64,000 nucleotides of DNA. Source: Gyrodactylus bullatarudis (Eukaryota > Platyhelminthes > Monogenea > Gyrodactylidea > Gyrodactylidae). The notes under the pieces are model-generated. The model was not told the DNA's origin, searched no databases, and saw nothing but the letters and a program-made list of their open reading frames with translations. Below, piece after piece: positions 36,801 to 48,199 of the stretch. Numbering within the stretch: the stretch's first letter is position 1; the number at the start of each line of letters is the position of its first letter. Made by a program: the position numbers and the translations under genes. The stretch lies in the NCBI GenBank assembly GCA_012064415.1, contig SSNU01000675.1, positions 1 through 64,000 on the forward strand. The letters are read 5' to 3'.

Positions 36801-39800
36801 TCTACCATTTCCAAGAAGAAATGCCCCAAGTCTATATCGATCCCATATCCTGAATATACCCTACCTTACTCTCACTCTCTTTCTTTACCTTTATCTATTC
36901 ATATACCAATTCAATAAACCTCTCAATCTTTACTTGGATCATGTTAAACTTTATTTTCCCCTCAAACTGAATCGCTCTCTATAGATAAACTACTTATTAG
37001 TTACATTCCTATTATTGATTATATACACTTTATAGGGAGATACATTTGAACATAAAAAAAACATTCATCTTTGCTATCATTTGAATTGCTATTTTATCTA
37101 CTCTTTATTTTAATAAAATAGGCCAACATTTATCCGTATTTAATATATGCCATGGGAAATATCTTCCACAATGAAAGTCAACGACAAGCCTCAATGACTC
37201 TAGATGTAAGTATCCCTTTTGATAATAATGTATTTTTCAATAATAATTATTCTTTCATGCTACCACTGTATAATAATTATAATATAGCAATCATTATCAT
37301 TTAAAGTGCGCATGATATTTTCAAAACAAAAATACAGCGTATGAATGTATTTCTTTTGATTCTTTCAATTGAGCTTCCAGGGTATAAATGATCAGACTTG
37401 CCATTTTATCAGAAATAAAAATCTAAACATTTGGTAGACGCCAAAGTATCAAAAATTAAAAAGGGATTGTCTTAGAGATAAGAAAGAATTTTTCATTAAT
37501 TCAATGAACTAAATAAAGGTAGGAAACTATGAAAAATAATTTTATGAATTAGTGAAAATAGCTTCTCGATGAATTGAGCCAAAAATTCTCAAATTTAGAG
37601 TTGCGAAAATTATTGAATCCATTTTCAACTTTATCTTTTGTTTCTAAACACTAAAAAGGGTTCTAGAAATTTGAAATTATGATTATCAGACGTAGCTTGA
37701 ATATCCTGAGCTTAAATAAAGACGCCAGTTGTAGGTTAGATTTTCCAAACTCTTCAATTGGATAAAAATATCTTTCTCGACATTTTTTCACCTCAAATTT
37801 TTATTTTACATCAAAGGTTTTGTGTCAAGTTGATAAGAACTTGGAGAACAATCTCAGGGAATACTTGGGCAATGATGAATTCAGCAAATTCAAAGTGAGT
37901 CATTTTTAAAATTTTCCTATTTTATCGATTTAGAACTGTTTTATTTTGAAGAAAATCTCTTCTTATTTCTTCTATTGCACTACAATAAAAAGTTAATATC
38001 ATGGTATTTTCCATTAATACATTGTTGTGTGTATGTTAAATAGGCTTGTCATAAATGATGTGTGTTATTTTGCCAAGTAAAAAGAGAGAAGAAATTCCCT
38101 TTTATAAATGTAATTATTTAAAAATTAAGTACATTTAGTATGGGTTAATGTAAATTTAGTATATTAAGGAAATAAATGGTTCACTCTTCCCCCTCTTCAA
38201 CACGCACTACAGTATTCACGTCAGTAGAAAGCTAAAAAAAGGAATTAGTTTTCCCTGGGTATAAAAGGTAATTTTTCCTACTATTATTATAAAGATGATC
38301 ATTTCGTTTCCCTACTGATGTGGGGGTAGGAGGCTTCTCCATCTGGATACATCGATTTCAGTTTAATATCGATCACTTAGTCTTTTCATGATCAACTTTT
38401 CAACTGTCAATAGCTCCTCTCCCCCTATTTATCAGGAATTACTCTTTACTTGTTAATTATAAATTCATATATATATATATCGATAATGTATAATATTTGA
38501 AAATAAATCCAGATCATAAGCAATCAATCATGTATGCAGACAAAAAATGTTTAACTACAATTATGGATTAAATAATGCATGCAAAGTTTTGCTTTTTTAC
38601 ACTTTTCCCTATTCACTTATTCCTAAAAAGATATTATTACAATAATTGTAATAGCAATAATGATTACAATGATCCATCCATGTTTTTAATAGGTACGTTG
38701 TTGAGGATATAAAGTCTCTTTACATCAATGTAGGTTAGTTTACAGTGCATTTGAAATTCAAATTTTTTTCTCATTTTTTCATCACGTGAAACATTCAATG
38801 CCAACTTTGTTTTATAGATACATCGTACTAATATAGTTACACATTATTATCAATCAAAAATTAAAACTCCATTTTTCGTTATTTACTCGATAACGTGATT
38901 CTTTTTGTCTATAGAATGAGTGACTTGAAAAATTAAACAACTAATAGTCCTCAGTTTACCCCGTCTCATAATCATCATTTCAAATCTCTAGAACCTTTTC
39001 TAGAGATCAAATCAAAAGATGGGGTCGAAATCTAGCTTGATTTAGATTTCTTACAGTAGCAGATTTTGTTTTCATCAAGACTCGTCATTATTTGATTCTG
39101 AGTCATGAAATCATTTCGGTAATCCGGTCCATTGTTATTCTCATCTTTTTGAACCATAAATCTTTATCCTTTTAAAGTACACTAGCTAGTCTACCAACAT
39201 GCTTCTTTTTTGTTAGTTTCCCCTCTCTTCTTTGCTTCACGTGCCACATTCTCTCTGTTTTATTTATTACATACAGGGCTTGAAATTTTAAATTCTATCC
39301 CCCTATTCATTTTTTTTCATATTGGATCAAGAAGTAAATATTCTCTCCTGTCTCTCATAAACAATAAACGAATTAATTAATTAGTTAATGTGAAGAGAAA
39401 CCCTTTCCCCCTTTATGTAGGAAATAAATAAACTGATGGAAATTTGTAAATCACCCTACATTCTATTTTATTATTCGTATGCTTTGCACATGGAAAGTTT
39501 TCTTTGTCACATTTATGATAATTTGAGATGATGCCATTTTTCTCTTTTTCTGTCTGTCTTACTCCTCAGGTTGTAAAACGGGGTGAATTTCAACTGAGAC
39601 CAATTTTAAGAATAAATTTACATTCTTTCTCACCTGAATGTGACTGACTTTAAAGCACAGCGTTACATTATAGATACTTATCATCCCTAGAGTGTTTTAG
39701 TGGGACACATGATTTATTTTGGGAAAAAATTCTTTTGTGAATTACTTTTTGATCGGGAAACTTTTTCTCCTTTGATCCAGAATTTTGAGATAATCTTCAA

Positions 39801-40390
39801 TAATCTCCTTTAAACCGATAAAAGATTATTGAGATGACATGTTCTTCTCGTTTTTGTGATTAAGCTCAAGAAAAAGTATCAAAAAATATACTTGGCTATT
39901 ACTCTGTTATTATAAGTCATAATGAAACAAATTTTTTATCAATTTGTTGATAATTAACCCTTCATGTCCCATTGTTCCACCAGTGGAACACAACTCTTTC
40001 GATAATTTTAACTGAAAGATACCTAAAACACTTTGTTAACCCCTCTTTAGAAAGGAAATCTATTAAGGGACATGAAGGGTTAAGTTTACTATAAAGATTT
40101 TAATTTTTTTACCATTCATAAGTTCTATTATTCGTTTCTACTATTTTTCTTTCTGGGATTCAAATCTGGGCAAGTTAATAGTTCAATATTTCTTTCTGAA
40201 AACCATTATTTTGTTGAACCATATCGGTTCTATGTTCTCGAATAAGATTAGCAGAATTCGCATGGATTCTCTGAAAACTCTTACTCATTAAAAATACCTA
40301 AACCTTTTCTCTTAGAATGATCCAGTTAACTATTATCTGAGGATTGCTCCCATCCAAGCTGAAATGATGCTAAATAACAATCTCTTCTAG
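27824..40390 (+). CDS. ARMH1: ARMH1 orthologue (armadillo-like helical domain protein 1), 11 exons
   Basis: Exons: 27824-28014, 28080-28148, 30014-30204, 30799-30998, 32592-32676, 34617-34760, 34820-34907, 36595-36640, 37122-37205, 37817-37894, 40316-40390. All have GT-AG junctions and keep one frame for 416 residues. I recognise the vertebrate ARMH1 (C1orf228) pattern throughout: FLHNWDNVNASKR, SLFLARICIWL, ELLRAIKIFVDASSGH, YQGFIMVM, FIQQAASARCIRSL, and the C-terminal IQAEMMLNN just before the stop, at the family's usual length. The protein is an all-helical armadillo-type solenoid with no catalytic motif. Its biochemical role is not established. Introns carry a TTAA MITE (31727), a PLE 3' fragment (34135) and a SINE (35650). 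Exon 3 begins at an AG inside AGAGAG, the only choice that keeps frame. Confidence 0.88.
31727..32042. mobile_element. TTAA-type MITE, copy without palindrome (intron 4 of ARMH1)
   Basis: The left end is CTAACCCTATCGAG and the right end CCACGAAAGGG followed by TTAA (32039-32042). The body is about 75-85% alike to 52453-52818 by eye (CAATAAGAAAACCGATCGAG, GATATCTCTTTGAGAC, GATTATGTGATATT). Near the right end it lacks the CGCCCTATATAGGGCG palindrome that the other copy has, apparently through a deletion. Confidence 0.75.
34135..34375 (+). mobile_element. PLE 3' fragment (intron 5 of ARMH1)
   Basis: It starts in the endonuclease tail (GGGGATGACAGCACAGATG, then WVKEKFFINMYKPNLC, ending LPWPI where the usual TGA stop has become GGA). 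It continues through the 3'UTR hairpin region (TTGCTATTTATTGAAGAG) and TTTTTTCAGCTTACAT. It is a 5'-truncated insertion in the same orientation as the host gene. Confidence 0.85.
35650..35790 (-). mobile_element. tRNA-type SINE with decayed hammerhead (copy 2, intron 7 of ARMH1)
   Basis: The minus strand shares TTGCCTCACAACGTTGAA, TTCTGGCTAT, GTGTACTGACGA and the GTGAGTTGAATATTAT end with copy 1. It keeps a canonical pol III B box, GGTTCGAATTC (35727-35737). Its hammerhead is damaged: helix II reads TCCC/GGAA with a C-A mismatch. The cleavage-site base aligned with C17 is G (35682), which the hammerhead rule (H = not G) does not allow. An A box is not clear. It is opposite in orientation to the host gene. 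Confidence 0.65.
38610..38695. repeat. Dispersed repeat copy, partner at 21781-21870
   Basis: It shares CTATTCACTTATTCCT and AATAGCAATAATGA with the FB3-internal copy, in the same orientation. It lies in intron 10 of the ARMH1 gene. Confidence 0.5.
39954..40083. mobile_element. TTAA-type MITE, intact, 122 bases between TTAA sites
   Basis: TTAA (39954-39957), then CCCTTCATGTCCC, and at the other end GGGACATGAAGGG, then TTAA (40080-40083): a perfect 13-base terminal inverted repeat with flanking TTAA. An 18-base palindrome (TGTTCCAC, CA, GTGGAACA) sits at 39973-39990, 15 bases inside the left TTAA. CCC...GGG ends with a TTAA duplication are the hallmark of piggyBac transposition. It is in intron 10 of ARMH1. 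Confidence 0.88.
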
Positions 40391-41533
40391 ACAAGGATCA
40401 GACGTCAAATCAAAATCTCGTGAGTTTTTTTTTTATTCCTTTTCTCTCTTGCTTACTTTTTGTGATATATTATGTATTGATAGAAATTTTTTGACATTTA
40501 AAAAATATAATATCCCTCTGAAAAATCTGCCTACTCTATAGACATTGTTTGACTTTTATCTCTCATATCTTAATTTAATATTGATAAAATTGTCAATTTG
40601 AAAATCTCAACTTTACCCCTGTTGTCTCCCCCTTCTATTGGTTCTCAGTCAAATCTGATTTTGATATGTCGCACTCTAAATAAATAAACACACTATCATA
40701 TTACTCTAAGGATTTGATCATACAGAGATCAGATAGTCTTTGTTTGTGTGTTAGACAAAATAAAAATATTCAATTACTTCTCATCTCAGAAGGAGAGATT
40801 ATTATTTTCTCTCTTTCCCTTCTCCTGTCTCATTTTTGCTTTTCTTGACAGATTATAATCATTGTTCTTTTGCCAATCTCTATACCCTAATAGAATGAAT
40901 ATATATACATTGGCACTTGTACAATGTACATTCTTTTGAATTTCCTCAATTCTCCTCCAATTGACACATTCAAGGAAAAATAAAACTTTTCACAAGTCAG
41001 TCTATCTCTCTGTTCCTCAACTTTGTCAATTCATTGCAACTAAAATACTATAGCAAGAATTCAGAATTATCGATAAATTATTAGCAGGGCAACTGAAAAT
41101 CTGTCCAATAAGACTCAAAAAATACAAATAGTCCTTTAAAATGGCAATAGCTTTTGAGTAGCAATTTAAAAATTTTAAGAATTACTCAAAACTTTCTATC
41201 TCGTAAACATTTTTCTGTGTTTAAATTAGATTCTGTTTTCATTATTGCCTCTTTGCAAAATACAATTAAACAGTTATTTGCGTTTCCTAATGATAACAGT
41301 GAAATTTAGTGATAGGTTTAGGTTCAGGTTTTTTAATCATTCTCTCAGTTCTCTCTTTTCCCATTTTTACATACAACGATTGTTATCAACTACACTAGTG
41401 TAAAATAGAAAGCACTTCATTTATAAATGATAGGCATTGAGAGGAAAAAGACTTAAATTATCCTTTATATATGCTCATTGAGGAAATATTGATCAGATCC
41501 GAATCTTTTTTCCTCCCTACTCTCCATCTTTGC

Positions 41534-41553
41534 TAATAATAATAATAATAATA
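41534..41553 (+). repeat. (TAA)n microsatellite
   Basis: About six and a half consecutive TAA units, followed by a T-run containing three GTT units. Confidence 0.9.
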
Positions 41554-42515
41554 GTTTTTTTGTTGTTGTTTTTTTAGTTATCTTCCTACTTTACAAGTGT
41601 TTTAAGCAAGCGTCAAGTCTTTGAAATCTCAATTGTTGTCCATCATTGCCATAGATTTATCTCTTCTTCATGTCTATCTCGTCTAAATGCAAAGTGTGTT
41701 TTATTTAACCATATCTCAATAGATGTTACAAATCTTTTTGTTTCTATTTAGATGAATAAATAAAAACATTATTCGATTCAATATTATTAGGAAACATTCA
41801 AAAATGAAAAATAACTAGACAGCTCTCCCACTGTTTATTAACCAAATACTCTACGATCATCCAGCTTTATCATATTTCAAATTTGAACTATAGTTTGATA
41901 CCGACATTTAGCTTCTTTTGAACAACTCCCTATTATCTCATGCGTAAAGTTTTTGATCCAAAACACTGATAGATAGTTATCATCACGGCAACAAAATCAT
42001 AATTCAGCAAATTTTTCTCTCTATTCATTGATGCTCTCATGTATATTATTAAATACACATATTTCAGTCCTCGCATAATTAATTGTTAGAATTCCTCTAA
42101 ATGAATTATTAGTACTTTGCTAAACTTTTAAAAAATCTATCAAAGATAAGATAATCGACTTTTTAGTGCCTGTCAACTTATGTAAGGTCTATATTGGGAT
42201 CTTACTTCACCCAATATCAATCAAATTTTTTTCATTGACGAATTGTGATCTGCTCTGTTGACAGTAGCTAATCCTGGTATTAAAAAGATGATTTTTCTTT
42301 AATCGTACATCTTTAATTAGACAAGAACCATAGGAGAGAAAATGAAATCTGATAGTTCTGACAAGCTGACATTTTTTCGTTTTGAGTTGAAAGAATGAAT
42401 ATGTAAAATGGGCAATTTCGGTTCTAATTCATGTTAAACACCCTTCCCCCTTTTTATGTCTACAACGAGTTCAATAGATTATAAGGACCACGAAAATAAG
42501 GGAAAATGTTTACAA

Positions 42516-42605
42516 TTAACCCTCGCTCTTGATATTCAATTTCGCTTATGGGAGTTTCAATACAAATGGGGGTGTATAAACCCCCATATCCAAAGCGAGG
42601 GTTTA
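42516..42605. mobile_element. TTAA-type MITE with 22-base palindrome
   Basis: TTAA (42516-42519), CCCTCGCTCTTGATA at the left, TATCCAAAGCGAGGG at the right, then TTTA (decayed TTAA, 42602-42605). A palindrome (ATGGGGG, 8-base centre, CCCCCAT) occupies 42566-42587, 14 bases from the right end. The open frame 42456-42671 runs across it and is not a gene. Confidence 0.75.
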
Positions 42606-42686
42606 CATATCTCCCAACATATTTTGTATCCGATCTATTCGAGGAAAACCAAAACTGATTTTTCGAAATAAATTTAGCTCACCTTA

Positions 42687-42775
42687 TTAACCTTAGAACG
42701 ACATCTCGGGTTATTTTTTACTCCATTTGTTTTAAATCCCCCCTCCTTAAGAAAAAAATGTCGTTCGAGGGTTAA
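42687..42775. mobile_element. TTAA-type MITE, 89 bases, no palindrome
   Basis: TTAA (42687-42690), CCTTAGAACGACAT at the left, ATGTCGTTCGAGGG then TTAA (42772-42775) at the right. The 14-base inverted ends differ at a few positions. It is an adjacent but different family from the element at 42516. Confidence 0.75.
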
Positions 42776-43707
42776 GGATTCCATAGTTATTTTACGTCAA
42801 AGATTTAAAATACTTTCCAAAATTGAAAAATCTTGTCTTGTCTAAAGTTCAAATTTATTAGAACGGTAATATTGCCCTACTTCATCAAGTATATTATAAC
42901 TCGATTCTAGACTCATAAGAAAAGTTTGAGAACAAGCAAATAATAAGTGATCAAAGTTTTATTTTGACTTGCATATTCTTCTGCCCTTCCATTAGCTCAA
43001 AGGTTTGCTACTCAGGAAAGGGGACGAGTTGATAACCAGGCAGCTTTACTTCCATTTCTTCTCCAGTCTTCTTCCCTCTTTACATTTTAATTTACTCTTA
43101 AACTTTTATGTCCAAAGATTTTTAATAATAATACAGAGATGAAAATGTATCTCTGAATTTTATAATATTTTTTCATTTCACAAGAAAAATATCATGCAAT
43201 ATGCATTAAATCTTGAATAGATAGAAAAATGAGGAAAAATTGAAGAAATCACATGTTCTCTCCTCCTCTTCCTCTTAACTGTTATATCCTACATGTTTTC
43301 TCCTTTAGTGAACGTCAAAGATTTTTCCTCATCTTATCTTGTAGAAATAATTTTCATCGCTCCAATACAATTTTGCTCTAAGCATACCGAAAATGAATCA
43401 AGATTCAATGTTTTTTAAATTTCTTTCATTACCCTCAATTCTCAAGTCTCTAAAGAATTTATCATGAATTTACTTGTAAGTAGTTGTGTTTACAAAATTT
43501 TATTTGTTATTCCTAATAAAGTTTGAAAATAAAATCGAAACCCTTGATGATTTTAGCTTTTTTTCGCAAACTGTTACAAAGTTCATGTCAATTCAATCAT
43601 AGGTATTTTGGATGCAACTCGTTTCATCATGTCATCATATTTATTTTTTACATTCTGAAATAAATAAAATAATCAATGAATTTAATTGCTTTCTATCAAA
43701 TTTTCAG

Positions 43708-43820
43708 CTCTGCCCTTCAAAATCAAATACGCGGACAAGGATGCAGCCTGAATGTATTTGGATTAAAATTGATGAGGACATTCTATATGAAATCTCTGTA
43801 CAAGTTTAAATATAAATAAA
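43708..43820 (+). other. Possible terminal exon (3'UTR of ARMH1 or alternative end)
   Basis: A good acceptor (AAATTTTCAG/CTC) precedes a stretch with one open frame ending in TAA at 43809 and an AATAAA about 43814. The donor at 40420, just past the ARMH1 stop, could join to it, giving a 3'UTR intron only about 30 bases after the stop. Whether it is transcribed cannot be told from sequence. Confidence 0.3.
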
Positions 43821-44105
43821 CCTTCCATCACTTTCAAATGGTCTTTTTTCTATTTTCATTTATCGAATGGCTGCTTTGAATGTGTGAATTTTACGATAGA
43901 GTAAATTATTGACTAAATGTACCAAAATAATGCACCACCATGTTCTCTGGCTTACTATCATGAGACACATTGTAACAATAACAATGAAACACTAATGAAA
44001 TTATCATCATAGAAATATATAACAGTACCAATAAATATTAACTCATCATTTATTTAATTTTACAGATATAAAGATTAATTTTAAAACAACTGCCACCTGA
44101 GAAAT

Positions 44106-47086
44106 ATGACAATGGATCATCCAGAGCCACTATCAACAAAACGATCTCAACAGATTCCCCAATGTAAAAAAGGTTTCACGTTGGAGGAAGCCAAACGCTT
44201 CATTGGCGAGGTAATGGATGTTTTCAAATCCCTTGACGACATGTCTGACCTACGCTCCATGTATGAAACAGGAAAACAATTAAGCCGAGCTTATTTTGAT
44301 TGTCATTCATTCCGCTCGGAGTTGGCTCAGCACCTTACTTTCCTGGAGTATCCTTCATTTGCCTCCAAAATGATGAAAAAGTTGAACAATATGGGTGTTT
44401 TTAAAAATGACGATATTTGGTTTTCATCCTTCTACTTTTACAATTCGACCTGGAATTTCTCCGAGACCTGGCCTGAATTCGCAACAGCCCTAGCCACTGC
44501 TGGCTTGCCAAACTTACTCAATCTCAACATTGGCCATCAACCATACTTGGAGAATTTGGCTAGTAAAAATGTTTACTACTTGATTAAAGCTAGTCTTTCC
44601 ATTATTCACAATATTGCACGTGTCCCTGGTAATGTAAACTATTTTACATCAGATACTGTTAAACAAGCCCTCTTTCATTTGTCCCAGAGAGAGGAGGAAT
44701 TTCTTCGCTGCGTTTCATCCCTATGCCTAGCCTATATCTTGGCAGATGGAGAGAGTGGCAATACCCCAAATAATTCTAGTGTCCTCCAAATGATTATCAA
44801 CTATTTGCAATTCGCAAAGGCTTCAGAAAAACGTCGCGTCCATGGCTTCCAAGTGACTGATCTTCTTTCTGCCTTATCTGCCTACTCAGTTAATAATTCA
44901 ATCAAAGATTCAATTCTCACTAGTACGATTAATGGAGTACCTTGTGTCACTATGCTCAAGGATAATATAATATCAGTTTTGAATAAACAAAACGGCCTTA
45001 ATGCCTATCTTTCCATCCGGGAAGCTGAGGAATCAGTCAAGACTCTGATGAATTTGTCTTTTGATGAAAATAACACCTGTAAAATTCTCAATCAGCTAGG
45101 CACATGGAACATGGAAAAGAATCCAGATTATCCCCAGAATATCAATCGTTCCCTTGAAATATTATCGATGCAACTCAACTCTAGCCATAATAATCGCACG
45201 ATTGCTCACCCAGGGAAAAGTAAAAACCCCCAAATTTTCTTTAGCTATGCCTTGGCTAACAAACCAACAGTCCTTAAATTTGCTGAGCGCATTAAAGAAA
45301 CTGGAATTCCCAATGTCAATTGCCATACTAACGAAGTTATACCTATTGCTGAGGCTGGCGCTATCGGATTATCTGGAGCTTGCACAGCCAGTACAACTGT
45401 TGACTCCTGGCTATCCCTTGTTGATAGTTCACATATTTGCATCATGTTCCTCAGCGATGTATTTCGCCTATCGCCAGTCTGTCGATTTGAATGTGAACGT
45501 CTCCTCGCCAATGGCAATAAAAAAGTGATCTTCGTCAACCTCCAGAACAAGTACAAGCCTAACGGATGGCTTACCGATTATGTTGATTCTAAGCAAATTT
45601 TCGACTTTACAAATAAAAAGGATATTGACAATATTTTTGAAACTTTCATCTCAAAGTTGGAAGACAACATTCATGATATCCAGAGAGCCAACTCAGAGGA
45701 AAAGAAGACATTGAATGGCGGAGCGAGTGAGCCTAGTGTTCAAAACCTGACCAACTCTGTAGACGGTCTTCAAATCAAGTGAGTCATTTACGCATTTTAT
45801 TATTATTCAAAGGAATATTTCGATTCATTCAATTTGGTCATAATATTCTCTATTAATTTCTAGATGGATGTACTGGAGGTAATTTAATAATAAAGCTACA
45901 TTATTTGATAAGAAGTTGATAATCTATTATTTTTAATAAAATCTCAATTTTTCATCAAGAATTCGAATACCTCGAAAATATTCGGCCTTCTTGTCTAATT
46001 CTGATCCTGAAAAACCTCTTTTGACCACTCTCCTAATCTCAAATCAATAAAAATCTTCAGTTCAAAGTTGGAAAACTGGCCATATAGTAACAGTAGGTAA
46101 AACATTATCTGGATTTCTGAAAATTCTTGATGAAAAAATAAAGATTTTTTATAAAAATCATAGACTCCCAACTTCATATTTTTCTTTTGCCTTACTTTAC
46201 TTTTTTCCCTTCTTTTTATTCACCCAAAATTTTTCCATGTGCAAATAATATCAGCCAACATTGACTCATGATAGGAACTGAGATTAGTGTTTGTGTGTGG
46301 GACTTTGAAAAAGAATTTAAATTATTTAACTCTCTGTCCATTTGTTGATATAAAACATTTTTGGCTCTTTTATGTCAAATCAATTACATTATGAGGGTAA
46401 AAAACCTGATTTCAGTATCCAAAGTAAATCTGTCAAAGAATCAGACATGAAACTTTGTTCGTTTAGCCATGGTATTATGAATTTTCTCATAGGAAATTTG
46501 TTTGAATCCATACTTGATATTGACCCAATTAATTTTTTCCAGTCGACCACAAATTGGCATTCCCTCTTGTACATCTGCAAATGATATCAACGTGTATAAT
46601 CATGGCCAGCAAAATGTGTCATCCACAGTCTCACAAGCTTCACATCCAGTGAATATTCAACCACCCTCCACTAATAATTGTGAGAACGTCAACATATTCA
46701 CCTCACAGGTTCCCTATTCTGGCATCTACTCTTGGAAGAAAGCTGTCCGTCCTGAAGTGAGAACATGGAATACAACCAAAGTGGCTAGCTGGTTCCGTTT
46801 CCGTGGCCTCTCTCAAATAATTACCAACTCTCCTGGTGGCCTAGATGGCATTATGCTCTCACAGTTTGCTGCTCTTCGCCTTTGGGCTCCTGAATTCTTT
46901 GGTCAGTGTCTAAAAAATGATTTGAATTTGAATCTTTTCGATTCCCTACGTCTCCTTGAGGCCCTAGATGAACTCAGTCCTGAGGATAATAATCACACTT
47001 CAAAGTCTCATCATAATCATCAAACTGAAGATATGGATCAAAATAATGAGGTCTTCTCCAACAACTCTGCTGATAATAAACCTTGA
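44106..47086 (+). CDS. ARM-TIR-SAM protein (SARM1-related, unusual domain order)
   Basis: Exons 44106-45778 and 46543-47086 join in frame to give 738 residues. Residues about 25-350 are helical ARM/HEAT-like. Residues 373-520 form a TIR domain opening KNPQIFFSYA, with SWLSLVDSSHICIMFLSD and a CRFE motif; E462 (C459+3) aligns with the catalytic glutamate of NAD-cleaving TIR domains. Residues about 633-703 form a SAM domain (WNTTKVASWFRFRGL...LLEALDEL), followed by a His/Asn-rich acidic tail. SARM1 and nematode TIR-1 are ARM-SAM-SAM-TIR; here the TIR precedes a single SAM. By analogy the ARM part could restrain and the SAM oligomerise an NADase, but this is inference. An acceptor at 44065 implies a non-coding 5' exon; the frame is closed upstream. 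AATAAA at 47348. Confidence 0.88.
45930..46185. repeat. Foldback-arm relic in the intron of the ARM-TIR-SAM gene
   Basis: It carries TTTTTATAAAAATCATAGACTCCCAACTTCATA at its right end and TCTAATTCTGATCCTGAAAA inside. These match the FB4 right arm (4840-4915) and its inner GATCAAGATTAGACA motif in inverse orientation. Only one arm is present. Confidence 0.5.
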
Positions 47087-47353
47087 TTTATCAACAAAAT
47101 TTGATTATTTGTCAGTCTTGAATTCTTTCTCCTACTCTAATTCATCATGACGACTTGCAATGTCTCTCTACAAGTCACCTGTGTCCTGTATTATTAAACC
47201 TTGAACTAGTCAGAATTATGATAAAATTTGTTACTTGAATTATACATTACCATCAGGATCAAATCTTCATATAAAAGTTTCTTGATAAATCCATCCCAAA
47301 TTTCAATCATCTACCCCCCCCCTCCCCCAAATCAACAATTACAGTTCAATAAA

Positions 47354-48199
47354 TCATTGTAAAATCATCCTTATCAATCATGCCATCTCCTTTCTTTTTA
47401 GATAAAAAAACTAAAACATTAGTTCTTCTCTTATGCAAGATGAAATTCTTCCCCTTTCTTTTCCATGGTGTGTGTTGTCTGTTGAAGGAAAATTAAATAA
47501 AGAAAACAATTTAGATTCATCTACACCATTTTTAGCATCACCTATTTTTGATCTCTCTTGACTACAACTCAATCATGAATATTGAAAAATTAAGAAAAAG
47601 ATTTCCTATACACGGGTCAAGAAATTTTGAAAAGAATAAGTACCAAGTTATACATAAACATATTAGCTACATATTGATTGTATAAATTGTATTATACATG
47701 TTACATCTATCATCATTATTATTATCATCATCAAATAAAAAACATGTGAGTTCTCTCCCAGAGAATGGACTCAGAAATTCATCGTACTATTATTTCATTT
47801 ATCGAATTTATTTATTTTCTCTTAAACCTGTGTACACAAAAATTTCCTAATGTAATCGGAAGATCTGTCATTATTGCAATACCTACCCTCTATATAAATA
47901 TTTATGTATAATCTTAGTGTCTCCATGTGTTTGTAAAGCAAGAGAGCCATTCTCATTGAGATGAAACAAAACATTAATGCCTAGTTTTCTTTTTGGACTT
48001 TAGAATTCATCATCATTGGTAAATAATTCAAAATAAACTCTCAGTAATAATAAATGAACAACGATTATAACAATTCTTTCTCTTCATTACTCAAAGGTAA
48101 ATTTAGGTTTAGTGGAGGCAGAATTATTACGAGTCTTGATTGAAATTTAAAAAATAATTTTATTCCAAATAATGAAGCTGAATACTCTGAATAGAGTAA
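47354..48199. other. Convergent intergenic region
   Basis: 3' flanks of the ARM-TIR-SAM gene (plus) and AHCY (minus). TTTATT at 48160-48165 is a minus-strand AATAAA, about 35 bases past the AHCY stop. No other gene is supported. Confidence 0.45.

Larger units (their letters stand above)
40391..43707. other. ARMH1 3' region / intergenic before ARM-TIR-SAM gene
   Basis: A donor-like TCTC/GTGAGT lies 30 bases after the ARMH1 stop (40420), so a 3'UTR intron is possible. The rest is AT-rich, with a TAA microsatellite (41534-41553) and two TTAA MITEs (42516, 42687). No other coding exon is supported. Confidence 0.4.

Noticed and set aside
42456..42671. 71-codon open frame
   Set aside because: It spans the whole of a TTAA MITE, whose inverted ends explain the open frame.
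45154..45528. Overlapping 124-codon plus-strand and 103-codon minus-strand frames in the ARM-TIR-SAM gene
   Set aside because: Both are shadow frames of the strongly supported TIR-encoding exon.
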